64,000 nucleotides of DNA from Mycolicibacterium sp. CBMA 247 (GTDB lineage: Bacteria; Actinomycetota; Actinomycetes; Mycobacteriales; Mycobacteriaceae). Below are positions 1 to 7,785 of the stretch, piece after piece. The notes beneath the pieces are model-generated. The model was not told the DNA's origin, searched no databases, and worked only from the letters and a program-made list of their open reading frames with translations. A program made the position numbers and the translations under genes. Position 1 is the first letter of the stretch; the number at the start of each line of letters is the position of its first letter. The DNA is taken from contig NZ_VTGX01000003.1 of the NCBI RefSeq assembly GCF_009729095.1, positions 558,001-622,000 of the forward strand, given 5' to 3'.

Positions 1-227
1 TGGGCGCACTGTTCGTGGCTGAGGTGATCTCGGTCGTCATCCAGGTTGTGTCGTTCCGCACCACCGGACGACGGGTCTTTCGCTTGACCCCGCTTCACCA
101 CCACTTCGAGCTGATGGGCTGGCCAGAGAACACACTGACCATTCGGTTCTGGCTGATTACGGCCATCGCCTGCGGCCTCGGAGTGGCGCTCTTCTACAGC
201 GAATGGTTGGCGGCCGTGGGAGCCTGA
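1..227 (+). CDS. mraY: MraY-like phospho-MurNAc-pentapeptide transferase, C-terminal fragment
   Basis: The open frame enters from the left edge and ends at TGA 225-227, giving the last ~74 residues of a polytopic protein. It contains the MraY signature region LTPLHHHFELMGW followed by a final membrane helix (IRFWLITAIACGLGVALFY). MraY transfers phospho-MurNAc-pentapeptide to undecaprenyl phosphate at the inner face of the membrane (family knowledge). The odd point is context: in the mycobacterial dcw cluster murD and ftsW follow mraY, but here small secreted proteins follow. This may therefore be a second, orphan mraY paralog or a displaced tail. Family assignment is secure; whether an intact gene lies to the left cannot be seen. 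Confidence 0.85.
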   Translation, partial: GALFVAEVISVVIQVVSFRTTGRRVFRLTPLHHHFELMGWPENTLTIRFWLITAIACGLGVALFYSEWLAAVGA

Positions 228-503
228 GCACCGGGTGTGCGGGCAACCGCTGGCATGGGTCTGGAACGGCTTCTCGTCCGTCCTATTCACCACAGCCCAA
301 CAGATCCGGCCCATCAGACGTCAGTAAACACTTGGTAATCCACAACCTAGCCTCTCCAAGATCGCGACCCTGCAGAGCACCGCGATCACCCAAGTCGGCG
401 GCGATCAAACAAGGAAGTCCACAAGCCAGTATCCCGACCTCGACGGTGGTACTTTCGCTTCATCAAATCGCCGAATTACGGCGCGCCCAGGAGGGAAACG
501 GTC

Positions 504-815
504 ATGCCAGCAAAGCAATCCGGAGTGGCAGCACTCTTCGCGGCGACAAGCGCAGCTGTTGCAATCGCCGCCGCACCCGTCGCCGTCGCGGACACATGCG
601 ACCCCACCGCCACCGTATGCCAGGGTAGCGAAGTCCAAACCGACACCCCCCCACCGGATTCCGCCCCATCGGTGTCCGCGGATGATCAATATCCCAACGA
701 CAGCGACTGGTACTTCAACCCGGCAGGCGGCGGGACAGAGCTGCAACCCGCGCAGCCACCAACACACAGCGGCTCAACCGGGGGCAGCGGAGGCGGCGGA
801 GGCGGACACCGCTAG
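504..815 (+). CDS. Small secreted protein, Gly-rich C-terminus
   Basis: This 103-residue protein has a strong AGGAGGG ribosome-binding site just before ATG 504. Residues 1-29 form a signal peptide (short basic start, Ala-rich core, cleavage near AVA/DT). The mature part has two cysteines (TCDPTATVC), a Pro/Asp-rich stretch and a tail of Gly repeats ending in HR. I recognise no domain; small secreted proteins of this kind are common in mycobacteria. It lies ~85 bp upstream of another secreted protein on the same strand and may be co-transcribed with it. Function unknown. Confidence 0.7.
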   Translation: MPAKQSGVAALFAATSAAVAIAAAPVAVADTCDPTATVCQGSEVQTDTPPPDSAPSVSADDQYPNDSDWYFNPAGGGTELQPAQPPTHSGSTGGSGGGGGGHR

Positions 816-901
816 CGGTCGAACCGGCACCACAGAGATTCCGAACCTTCCTCCGAATCACACAGCCTTCCGTTACGCACCAACAGCTTAGGAGATTGGC
901 C

Positions 902-1267
902 ATGTTGCTCTCAGCTTGCACCGCGCGGCGCGCGGTCGCTGCAACGATCGGCGCTGGCGCGGTCACCGGCGCGATGCTCGTCGGTACCATCCCATCCGCG
1001 CTCGCCGACCCACCGCCGCCGCCGCCGCCGGCACCAGGGTGCTCGGCGGGCGAATTCGAGCAAGTCACCTCCCAAGTATCAGCGGCGACCGCCGCCTACC
1101 TCTTCGAACATCCCGACGTCAACGCGTTCTTTTCCACCCTCAAAGGTCAGCCCAAGGATCAAATCCGTGACCAGGTAAAGACCTACCTCGCCGCCAACCC
1201 GCAGACCCAGTCCGACCTCGCCGGCATCCGCCAGCCGCTACACGATATGAAGAATCGCTGCCAGTAA
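902..1267 (+). CDS. Hemophore-related secreted protein
   Basis: I place the start at ATG 902 because GGAGA lies six bases upstream; an in-frame TTG at 896 overlaps that site and is less likely. The ~121-residue product has a signal peptide ending near ALA/DP, a run of eight prolines, and a helical domain with the pattern YLFEHPDVNAFFSTLKG and one cysteine near each end (GCSAGE and NRCQ). This is the layout of the mycobacterial hemophore-related family, whose studied member Rv0203 binds heme outside the cell. Heme binding by this protein is inferred from family only. It follows another secreted protein on the same strand. Confidence 0.75.
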   Translation: MLLSACTARRAVAATIGAGAVTGAMLVGTIPSALADPPPPPPPAPGCSAGEFEQVTSQVSAATAAYLFEHPDVNAFFSTLKGQPKDQIRDQVKTYLAANPQTQSDLAGIRQPLHDMKNRCQ

Positions 1268-1402
1268 CTCCAACCGCGGGTTGCTGAAAACGCGAAGGCA
1301 CGTGGGTCAGCGCTACGCGACTTGTCGTGCGTGCAAACGCCAGAGATGACCGGCGCGGTGATGCATCCCGTCATAGCAGGCGGCGGTTTGGAAAACTCGC
1401 TG

Positions 1403-1704
1403 CTAACAACACAAAACCGAACAGCTGTCGAACAACGGTTGATGTCTCACATTCGGTGCCAACGACGACGCTTCGAGTCGCTTAGGGATGAAGTCGGGAA
1501 GCGCCGCCCCAACCCATGAGCCGTCAGCATCTACGACGATGATCGGTACCTCCCCCGTGGGGGCAGGACGCTTTGAACCTCTTCAGGGTCCGCGTCCGGT
1601 AGAGGCCAATCTTCGATGACGCAAGCATGGCGGGCCATCTCAACGACGAAGGCTGCGTCTTCGGAGGTTGCCGAACGCAGCCCTATGGTCGGGTCTAGGG
1701 ACAC
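1403..1704 (-). pseudogene. Decayed GNAT-like acetyltransferase gene
   Basis: Reading the minus strand from GTG 1704, the frame gives a GNAT-like N-terminus (IGLRSATSEDAAFVVEMA, then DWPLPDADPEEV). The frame breaks near the C-run at about 1555-1562. A second frame then continues with GEVPIIVVDADGSWVGAAL, which looks like the beta2-beta3 part of the same fold, before the similarity fades and a stop falls at 1403. No intact acetyl-CoA-binding motif (Q/RxxGxG/A) can be found. The picture is a truncated, frameshifted relic. The family name rests on my pattern recognition only. Confidence 0.4.
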
Positions 1705-1894
1705 TGGCCAATTGTCGCAGCCGTCCACTCGAATGTCGCCGCATTTTCCGCTGGATCATCGACGAGTCCCAGATCGCTGTCATGAGTCTTAACCTCGCTG
1801 GCATCCGACGCATCCGGCCGACGCCGCATGCGGGGTGCACGAAAATGGTTTCCTAGCTGGGCATTTGGGTGTGATCGAGGGCGTGCCGCGTTGC

Positions 1895-2470
1895 TCACTC
1901 AGGCGACCGCCAACCGGGATCACGGCCCAAGCGAGCCAACAGCATTGACTGCTTGTCGGCTTGGTGACCGAGGACGACGGGAGCAGCGAACATTCCCGAA
2001 CTGCTCAACGCGTGGTGGTCAGACGGCAGCTGATCGAAGAACATCTCGCACCACACCGGATCGAGGCGATCGTCTGCTCCCACAGCGCGGGCGAGATCCC
2101 AAGAATGTATCAAGACATCCTGCGACAGACGTGGAATGAGCTTGGCCGCATCCAACCGGGTTGGCCCACTGTTGCCAATCGCGGGCACCTCTACAATTCG
2201 CGCGAAAAGACCGTCTCGCCCCACCGCTTCGCAGACTCTGTCGAGAGTCAACTCCCATCGCCGCCGAGGATCGTCGCGAGGGCGGTCGGGCTTCAACCCC
2301 AAGGGACGCAACAGCAGCACATCGTGAAAGCCGATCACGTGCTCGAGCACCCCTCTGGCGTCCCACGCCTCGCACGGCGACCGCTGATGCCACTTTCCGT
2401 CAGCCGACCCGACGGCCTCACCGAACCGTCGACACACCGCCAGGTGGAGCTCACCAACCTCGGTGCTCAT
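1895..2470 (-). CDS. TIGR03086-type DinB/mycothiol-dependent isomerase-like protein
   Basis: This 191-residue protein has the layout of the TIGR03086 family in the DinB/maleylpyruvate-isomerase superfamily: an N-terminal helix, the motif SPCEAWDARGVLEHVIGFH containing the first metal-ligand His, and a C-terminal DVLIHSWDLARAVG that carries the second His. Members are four-helix bundles that bind a divalent metal and are often linked to mycothiol chemistry. The substrate is unknown. Its ATG overlaps the TGA of the upstream membrane-protein gene by four bases, so the two are probably translationally coupled. Confidence 0.75.
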   Translation of the reverse strand: MSTEVGELHLAVCRRFGEAVGSADGKWHQRSPCEAWDARGVLEHVIGFHDVLLLRPLGLKPDRPRDDPRRRWELTLDRVCEAVGRDGLFARIVEVPAIGNSGPTRLDAAKLIPRLSQDVLIHSWDLARAVGADDRLDPVWCEMFFDQLPSDHHALSSSGMFAAPVVLGHQADKQSMLLARLGRDPGWRSPE

Positions 2471-3024
2471 TCGACCCTCATGCCGCGGGCCGCAGTCACA
2501 TCACCACCGCACCATACCCGCACGATTCGCCGGTCAGTCGGTACAGACGGTTTGGGTGAGCCACTCGCCAGGTCAGATCGCCAGCGGACCCGGACTTTCA
2601 CTTCTACGCGAGAAGCAGCACCGACAGTCTGGAGGTTCCGGGCGACTTTGGCTGGGCCTACCGCCATTCGCTGCAGTCGTTGCGCTAAACAACAGTCCAC
2701 GTAGCACAGCAATTCCGCCGAAGACGACAGCCGATCGGCGCGATACGGCGGAACCCTCTCAGCTCTGCCGACGACTCGGTCATCTTCGGTAACGCTGACC
2801 TCGCAGGCGGTGACGTCGCCAACATTGGCGACGGAGGCATGGCGCGGTTCGACATCCCATCGACCGGCGCGCCAGCTCACCGCCGGAGAATGCGGCCTGG
2901 CGACGGTAGTCGAGAGCGCTTGCCGCTTGGACCGCCATGTGTAGGCGACGACGACAACCAGCAGCAGCTCGACCACCGCTAGGAGCACAAGCAGCAGTGA
3001 CCAGAACACCGCCCAACCGCCCAT
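2467..3024 (-). CDS. Single-pass membrane protein of unknown function
   Basis: The chosen start, ATG 3024, gives MGGWAVFW followed at once by one long hydrophobic helix (residues ~4-28) and a basic cytoplasmic-type flank (TWRSKR). The ~155-residue remainder is soluble, with two adjacent cysteines (DCC) and many Arg/Val residues. A TACGAT box seven bases before this ATG would fit a leaderless transcript; an alternative GTG at 3075 adds 17 residues. No domain is recognised. The gene overlaps the DinB-like gene downstream by four bases (ATGA), implying a two-gene operon. Confidence 0.5.
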   Translation of the reverse strand: MGGWAVFWSLLLVLLAVVELLLVVVVAYTWRSKRQALSTTVARPHSPAVSWRAGRWDVEPRHASVANVGDVTACEVSVTEDDRVVGRAERVPPYRADRLSSSAELLCYVDCCLAQRLQRMAVGPAKVARNLQTVGAASRVEVKVRVRWRSDLASGSPKPSVPTDRRIVRVWCGGDVTAARGMRVE

Positions 3025-3114
3025 ATATCGGATCGTAAGCCGCTGGAACCGATTCAGGATGCAGGTTGTCGACACAACTCCGACGCGCCGATGAAGCCAG
3101 CATGTGCCTCCGTC

Positions 3115-3485
3115 TCAGCAAAGAACACGCGGTCGTACCGCTGATGCAGGCGAAACCTCAACTTCGCCACGGAACCTCTTAACCGGCCACCAAACCCCAG
3201 GTAGAGTCCTCTCCTTCGAGGCGAAGGCGTCGAACAACGCGACCCCTAATGCGCGGTCGAATTCCTCGTCGTCCCACGGAATCCGGTACTCGACGGGGAT
3301 GGTGAGCTTTCCTGCCGCCTCGATCAGGGCGTCGTCCACGAAAACCCCACCGAAGCTCACGGCAACGATTCGGGATTCGACCGCCGTCAACATCAGCCCG
3401 GTCACGACACCCAAGGACACGCCCCCATAGCCAATCGGCGCTTCAGCGTCGATCTCAGGCAGCGCCTGCAGGGCGTCCAGGGTCG
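3115..3485 (-). pseudogene. Truncated duplicate of the alpha/beta-hydrolase gene
   Basis: Between 3202 and 3485 the minus strand repeats the middle of the intact hydrolase at 14394-15155, including its nucleophile motif GVSLG. The N-terminal half of the gene is missing: the match stops abruptly at 3485, 29 bp before the hexosaminidase start. The C-terminal end is also replaced by unrelated sequence running to a stop at 3115. A GTG at 3420 could start a short product, but it would lack the first half of the fold and the normal C-terminus. This is best read as a recombination relic marking the left edge of the island. Confidence 0.85.
3202..3485. repeat. Left copy of a 284-bp direct repeat bordering the island
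   Basis: Bases 3202-3485 match 14502-14785 in the same orientation with a constant offset of 11,300. By eye I count seven substitutions, all between 3202 and 3295; from 3296 to 3485 the two copies are identical. Identity ends sharply after GGTCG at 3485/14785. Confidence 0.95.
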
Positions 3486-3514
3486 ATCAAGTCCGTTCGT
3501 TAGGCTCCGGAGCC

Positions 3515-5125
3515 ATGACACTGCCCCTCGTCCCGGCACCTGCCATCGCCGAACTGCACGACGGCAACCTCGTCGTGCGCGACGGTTCGCCGCTCGTCGT
3601 CGGATCCGCGGAGCTGATCCCGGTAGCGAAACAGTTCATCGAGGATGTGCGCATCGACACCGGCATCACGCTCGCCCTCGACAACCAGGCCGAGGCACCG
3701 GTCATCACCGTGGCCCTGGACGTCACTGATCTCGGCGCCGTCGCGGTCGCGCAGGGGATCAGGGCAGACGGCGCGTCGGCGGCCGACGAGCGATACGGCC
3801 TGCGCATCACCGCGGACAACGTACACGTCTGGGCCGCAACCGCGGAGGGTGTCTACCGAGCCCTCACTTCGCTGCGCCAGCTCATCTCTGCGCGCGCGGA
3901 GAACGGCACCGCGACGCTCGATGCGGCATCCGTCATCGATGGCCCCCGCTATGCGTGGCGCGGCCTCTCGCTCGACGTCGTGCGCGCCTTCCATGCTCCC
4001 GAGACGCTGCGCCGGGTGATCGACATGTGCGCTCTGCACAAGCTGAACGTGCTGCACCTGCACCTCACCGACGATCAGGGATGGCGCATCGAGGTGCCTT
4101 CGCGGCCGGCGCTCACCACCGTTGGCAGCATCGGGGCATACGGTGACCGTCCGGGCGGCTACTACACCGTCGCCGAGATGACCGCGCTTTCCGCGTACGC
4201 GGCCGAACGCTTCGTCACGCTGGTGCCCGAGATCGACATGCCGGGACACACCGGCGCGATCTTCCATGCGTACCCGGAGCTGGCATCCGGGAGCGCCGAC
4301 GACGACCACATCGAAGGCGTCAGCATCCTGAACCCGGAGAGCGAGAAGACGTGGGCATTCGTCGAAGACGTGCTCGACGCGGTGATCCCGCAGTTCCCGC
4401 AGAGCGCCTACCTGCACGTCGGCGGCGATGAGGCGTTCGGGATGCCGGACGAGGCGCACGCCGCGTTCGTTGAGCGGGCTTCCGCTCTCGTCCGCGCTCG
4501 CGGACGCCTGGCGCTCGGTTGGCAGGAGATCGCCAGGGCCGAGCTCAGGCCCGACGAGATCGTGCAGTACTGGATGGATTCCGGCGACTCCGAATCGCTG
4601 CTGAACATCGACACCCTGAGCAAGCTTGTGCCCGCCGCGCTGCTTCCGCTGATTGCGGAGACCGCCGAGAAGGCAAAGCACGACGCGCCGAGGGCGCTCT
4701 CGATGGGCACAAAACTCATCATCTCGTCGCTGAGCCGCCTGTACTTTGACCGGCCGCACGCCGAGGCCTCGGCCGACCCGGCACAGGACGAACTGCGCGC
4801 GCACGTCGGGTTCCCGATCTACCCGCCCCTGTCAATCCGCGACGGTGTCGAATGGGATCCGGTCGATGACACACCCGGGGTACCGGACGACAGCGTCGTG
4901 GCCGGCGTCGAGGCGGCGATCTGGTGCGAGACCATCGCCGACCGCGATCAGCTGGAGTTGATGTTGCTGCCCCGCCTCGGCGGCGCAGCCGAGAAGGCGT
5001 GGGCCCCCCGGCGGCCCACCTCGTGGGACGACTACGCTCCGCGGCTCTCCGCCCAGTCGGGCATCTGGACGGCGCGCGGATGGAACTGGTACCAGACGCA
5101 GGAAGTTGACTGGACGAAGGCCTAG
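3515..5125 (+). CDS. GH20 beta-N-acetylhexosaminidase
   Basis: This 536-residue enzyme removes terminal beta-linked GlcNAc or GalNAc by substrate-assisted catalysis (GH20 family knowledge). Residues ~1-145 look like the GH20b accessory domain. The catalytic barrel starts at YAWRGLSLDVVRAFH and includes HLHLTDDQGWRIE and VPEIDMPGHTGAI. The catalytic pair is Asp305-Glu306 in LHVGGDEAFG. There is no signal peptide, so it is predicted to be cytoplasmic. GGAG precedes ATG 3515. The gene begins 29 bp from the truncated hydrolase copy and is convergent with the GH3 gene, so it is not in either PadR-side operon. It may have been acquired separately from its neighbours. Confidence 0.92.
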   Translation: MTLPLVPAPAIAELHDGNLVVRDGSPLVVGSAELIPVAKQFIEDVRIDTGITLALDNQAEAPVITVALDVTDLGAVAVAQGIRADGASAADERYGLRITADNVHVWAATAEGVYRALTSLRQLISARAENGTATLDAASVIDGPRYAWRGLSLDVVRAFHAPETLRRVIDMCALHKLNVLHLHLTDDQGWRIEVPSRPALTTVGSIGAYGDRPGGYYTVAEMTALSAYAAERFVTLVPEIDMPGHTGAIFHAYPELASGSADDDHIEGVSILNPESEKTWAFVEDVLDAVIPQFPQSAYLHVGGDEAFGMPDEAHAAFVERASALVRARGRLALGWQEIARAELRPDEIVQYWMDSGDSESLLNIDTLSKLVPAALLPLIAETAEKAKHDAPRALSMGTKLIISSLSRLYFDRPHAEASADPAQDELRAHVGFPIYPPLSIRDGVEWDPVDDTPGVPDDSVVAGVEAAIWCETIADRDQLELMLLPRLGGAAEKAWAPRRPTSWDDYAPRLSAQSGIWTARGWNWYQTQEVDWTKA

Positions 5126-5132
5126 CCGCCAC

Positions 5133-5164
5133 CGCGCCGATCACGCACTGGCGCGTTTGTTGTT
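5133..5164. terminator. Probable terminator between convergent GH20 and GH3 genes
   Basis: CGCGCC (5133-5138) pairs with GGCGCG (5150-5155) across an 11-base loop and is followed by TTTGTTGTT on the plus strand. It directly follows the GH20 stop codon and touches the GH3 stop codon, as expected for a terminator. Confidence 0.6.
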
Positions 5165-7658
5165 ATCTGTTGGCTGGGTGGTCTGGGATTTCGGTGGGAT
5201 CGCTGAGGTCTGCCACGTTCGATCCGACTTGGATCTCGAATATGCCTGGTTCCCGGATCCATTGCTTATGTGTGGTCGACCAGTGCTGTAGTGACCGCGG
5301 TTCAATCGGGATGTCGACGGTGATCTTCTGGCCAGGTTCGGCGTGGACGAGTGCGTAGCCGGCGAGCCATCGGACTGGACGGTCGACAGTCGATGGCGTT
5401 GCACGTGAAAGATACGCCTGTACAACGTGTTTGCCCGCACGCGGCCCCGTATTGGTGATCTCGGCGCTGACCCTGATCGTGCCGTCGTCGGCCACCTCGG
5501 TGACGTGCGGTGTTCCGATATTCCAGGTGGTGTAGCCCAGGCCGTGCCCGAAGGGGATGGCGGGATCGGGACCCCCGTGGGCCGCCTGCCGGAGCCATGC
5601 CCGGTATCCGACGTGGATCCCTTCGGCGTAGTCCAGGCGCCCGTCGGCTGGTTCTGTCTGCCACACCGGGACGTCGGATTGTGCGGACGGCCAGGTGGTG
5701 GGGATGCGGCCGCCTGGTTCTCGGGCACCGGTGAGCACATCGGCCAGTGCCGCACCGAATTCCTGGCCGGGGAACCAGGTGAGCAGGACCGCAGGGATTT
5801 GATTCAGCCACGGCATGAACACTGGCGCACCGGAATTGACCACGACGACCGTTCGCGGGTTAGCGGCGAGCACCCGAAGGATCAGCTCGTCTTGTCCCGT
5901 AGGAAGCGCCAGGGTTTGCCGGTCAAAGCCTTCGGATTCGATGATCTCAGTGGTGCCGACGACCACGATTGCCAGATCGCTGTCAGCGGCAAGTTTCACG
6001 GCACGGTCAAGCTCGTCAGCAGGCGCGCCATACAGCTCCTCGGTGCCGAGGGTGAATAGGGCGATTGGGAACCCGCCAGGCAGCTCCGGATGGAATTTCA
6101 GCGTCACATCGACGGCCCGGCCCGCCTCCAACTCGAGGTCGAACACCCGCATCGGTGGCCGCATGATCAGCTCGACCAGATCCCCATCTCCAGTCGATTG
6201 CTCACTGGCGCACAGCTGTCGGCCGTCCACCGAGAACACGACGTGACCAAGACCAGCGAAGCCGAGCCGATGGCGCCCCGTCGTGTCCGGGGTGTATCGG
6301 GTGCTCACCTCTATAGCCGCAGCACGGGCTAACCGGTTGTCGCCGACCCAGCCGAACTGACCTGTCGGAAAAACTTCTTCGTCGAAGGCCGCTCCGCCGG
6401 TATCCAGGTACCGCACCCGCAGTCCCCTGTGCCCGGTCACCGGATCGGTCACCGTGTCGCGGCCGAACGGGTGTAGTTCCGGTTCCGGGACCAGACCGGG
6501 TGCGTAGCTGACGTTGTCCGCACCATATGCGGAGCACAGACCATCTAGCGGTGAAACCACCGTCGCGGGAAAGACTGTCGCCGATCCGCCGCCCTGGTTG
6601 CGTCCGCGACGTGCATGTGGTCCGACCACCGCGATCCGCGGTGCGCTGGATTCGGGCATCGGCAGCAGCCCGTCGTTGCGTACCAGCACCATGGCGTCAG
6701 CGGCAACGTCGCGAAGTAGCGCACGAACCTCAGCCTCAGGCCACACGGAAGGCTGAGGTACGGGTTCCTCGCCAAGTGCGCCCACCCGGCGGGCGAGCCG
6801 CAATAGCCGCAGTACCTTGTCGTCGATCGCCGCCTGGCTGACGTGACCGGACTCAACGGCATCTAAAAGCGCTTTGCCCCAATATAGTTCGGGACCAGGC
6901 ATAGCAATGTCCTGTCCGGAGGCGCCTGAGGCTTCGGTGTCGCGCACCGCGGTCCAATCAGAGACCACCACACCGTCAAAGCCCCACTCCCCTTTCAGCG
7001 GGTCCCGTAGCAGCGGATTGGCCGTCATCGTGGTTCCGTTGACCTGGTTGTAGGCAGACATGACCAGCCATGCGTGACCCTCGGTCACCATTCGCTCGAA
7101 CGGCGCCAGATAAACCTCCCGCAGTGTGCGCTCGTCGACCCTCACATCGACTGTCATCCGGTCGGTTTCACTGTCGTTGCACACGTAGTGCTTCGGTGTG
7201 GCCGCCACACCACCAGATTGGACACCCTGGACGTAGGCCGTGCCCAACACTCCGGAAAGCCACGGATCCTCACTGAATGATTCGAAATGCCTTCCGCCCC
7301 GCGGTGATCGATGCAGGTTCACAGTAGGACCGAGCACCACGTCGACGCCCTTGGCGCGGGCCTGCGCGGCTATCAGTTCTCCTAGTCGACGGACCTTGTC
7401 CAGGTCCCACGTGGCCGCTACGGCAGATGCCGACGGGAGACTGGCGGATGGTTCTCGCTCGTCCAGCGACAAGCCACGGACCCCAGAAGGACCGTCTGAC
7501 ATGACGATTGACCGCAGTCCGATCGCCGGCTCATCGTGAAGCGACCATACCGACGCACCGCTGAGCAGCCGTATCTTCTGTTCCAGAGTCAGCTTGTCCA
7601 CCAACGCGGCGAGTTCTGTATCGCTGCAATCGGTTGTGCCGTGGTTCTCGGGAATCAT
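5163..7658 (-). CDS. GH3 family beta-glycosidase with inserted PA14-like domain
   Basis: This 831-residue protein has the three-part layout of large GH3 beta-glucosidases. The N-terminal barrel carries KHYVCNDSETDR and the nucleophile Asp234 in GVVVSDWTAV. An alpha/beta sandwich follows, interrupted by a beta-rich PA14-like insert (about residues 420-530, with YTPDTTGRHRLGFAG). The C-terminus is an FnIII-like domain. There is no signal peptide, so hydrolysis is predicted in the cytoplasm. GAGGAG precedes ATG 7658. It lies downstream of sulfatase 1 and padR on the same strand (127-bp gap) and probably shares their transcript. The exact sugar cannot be read from sequence. Confidence 0.9.
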   Translation of the reverse strand: MIPENHGTTDCSDTELAALVDKLTLEQKIRLLSGASVWSLHDEPAIGLRSIVMSDGPSGVRGLSLDEREPSASLPSASAVAATWDLDKVRRLGELIAAQARAKGVDVVLGPTVNLHRSPRGGRHFESFSEDPWLSGVLGTAYVQGVQSGGVAATPKHYVCNDSETDRMTVDVRVDERTLREVYLAPFERMVTEGHAWLVMSAYNQVNGTTMTANPLLRDPLKGEWGFDGVVVSDWTAVRDTEASGASGQDIAMPGPELYWGKALLDAVESGHVSQAAIDDKVLRLLRLARRVGALGEEPVPQPSVWPEAEVRALLRDVAADAMVLVRNDGLLPMPESSAPRIAVVGPHARRGRNQGGGSATVFPATVVSPLDGLCSAYGADNVSYAPGLVPEPELHPFGRDTVTDPVTGHRGLRVRYLDTGGAAFDEEVFPTGQFGWVGDNRLARAAAIEVSTRYTPDTTGRHRLGFAGLGHVVFSVDGRQLCASEQSTGDGDLVELIMRPPMRVFDLELEAGRAVDVTLKFHPELPGGFPIALFTLGTEELYGAPADELDRAVKLAADSDLAIVVVGTTEIIESEGFDRQTLALPTGQDELILRVLAANPRTVVVVNSGAPVFMPWLNQIPAVLLTWFPGQEFGAALADVLTGAREPGGRIPTTWPSAQSDVPVWQTEPADGRLDYAEGIHVGYRAWLRQAAHGGPDPAIPFGHGLGYTTWNIGTPHVTEVADDGTIRVSAEITNTGPRAGKHVVQAYLSRATPSTVDRPVRWLAGYALVHAEPGQKITVDIPIEPRSLQHWSTTHKQWIREPGIFEIQVGSNVADLSDPTEIPDHPANR

Positions 7659-7785
7659 TCCGCTATCTCCTCACTGTCGGGCGTCATCGGCACCATTCAG
7701 CATGCGGGCGCATTTCACCCGCGCCGAACGGCTCGTTATCTCTGATGCCCACTTGATGTTTTGACGAATCGATCCGTGCTGCTCG

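Noticed and set aside
3500..4804. 434-codon minus-strand open frame under the GH20 gene
   Set aside because: It is the antisense of a high-GC gene with strong GH20 motifs; its Arg/Asp/Val-rich translation lacks any recognisable fold.
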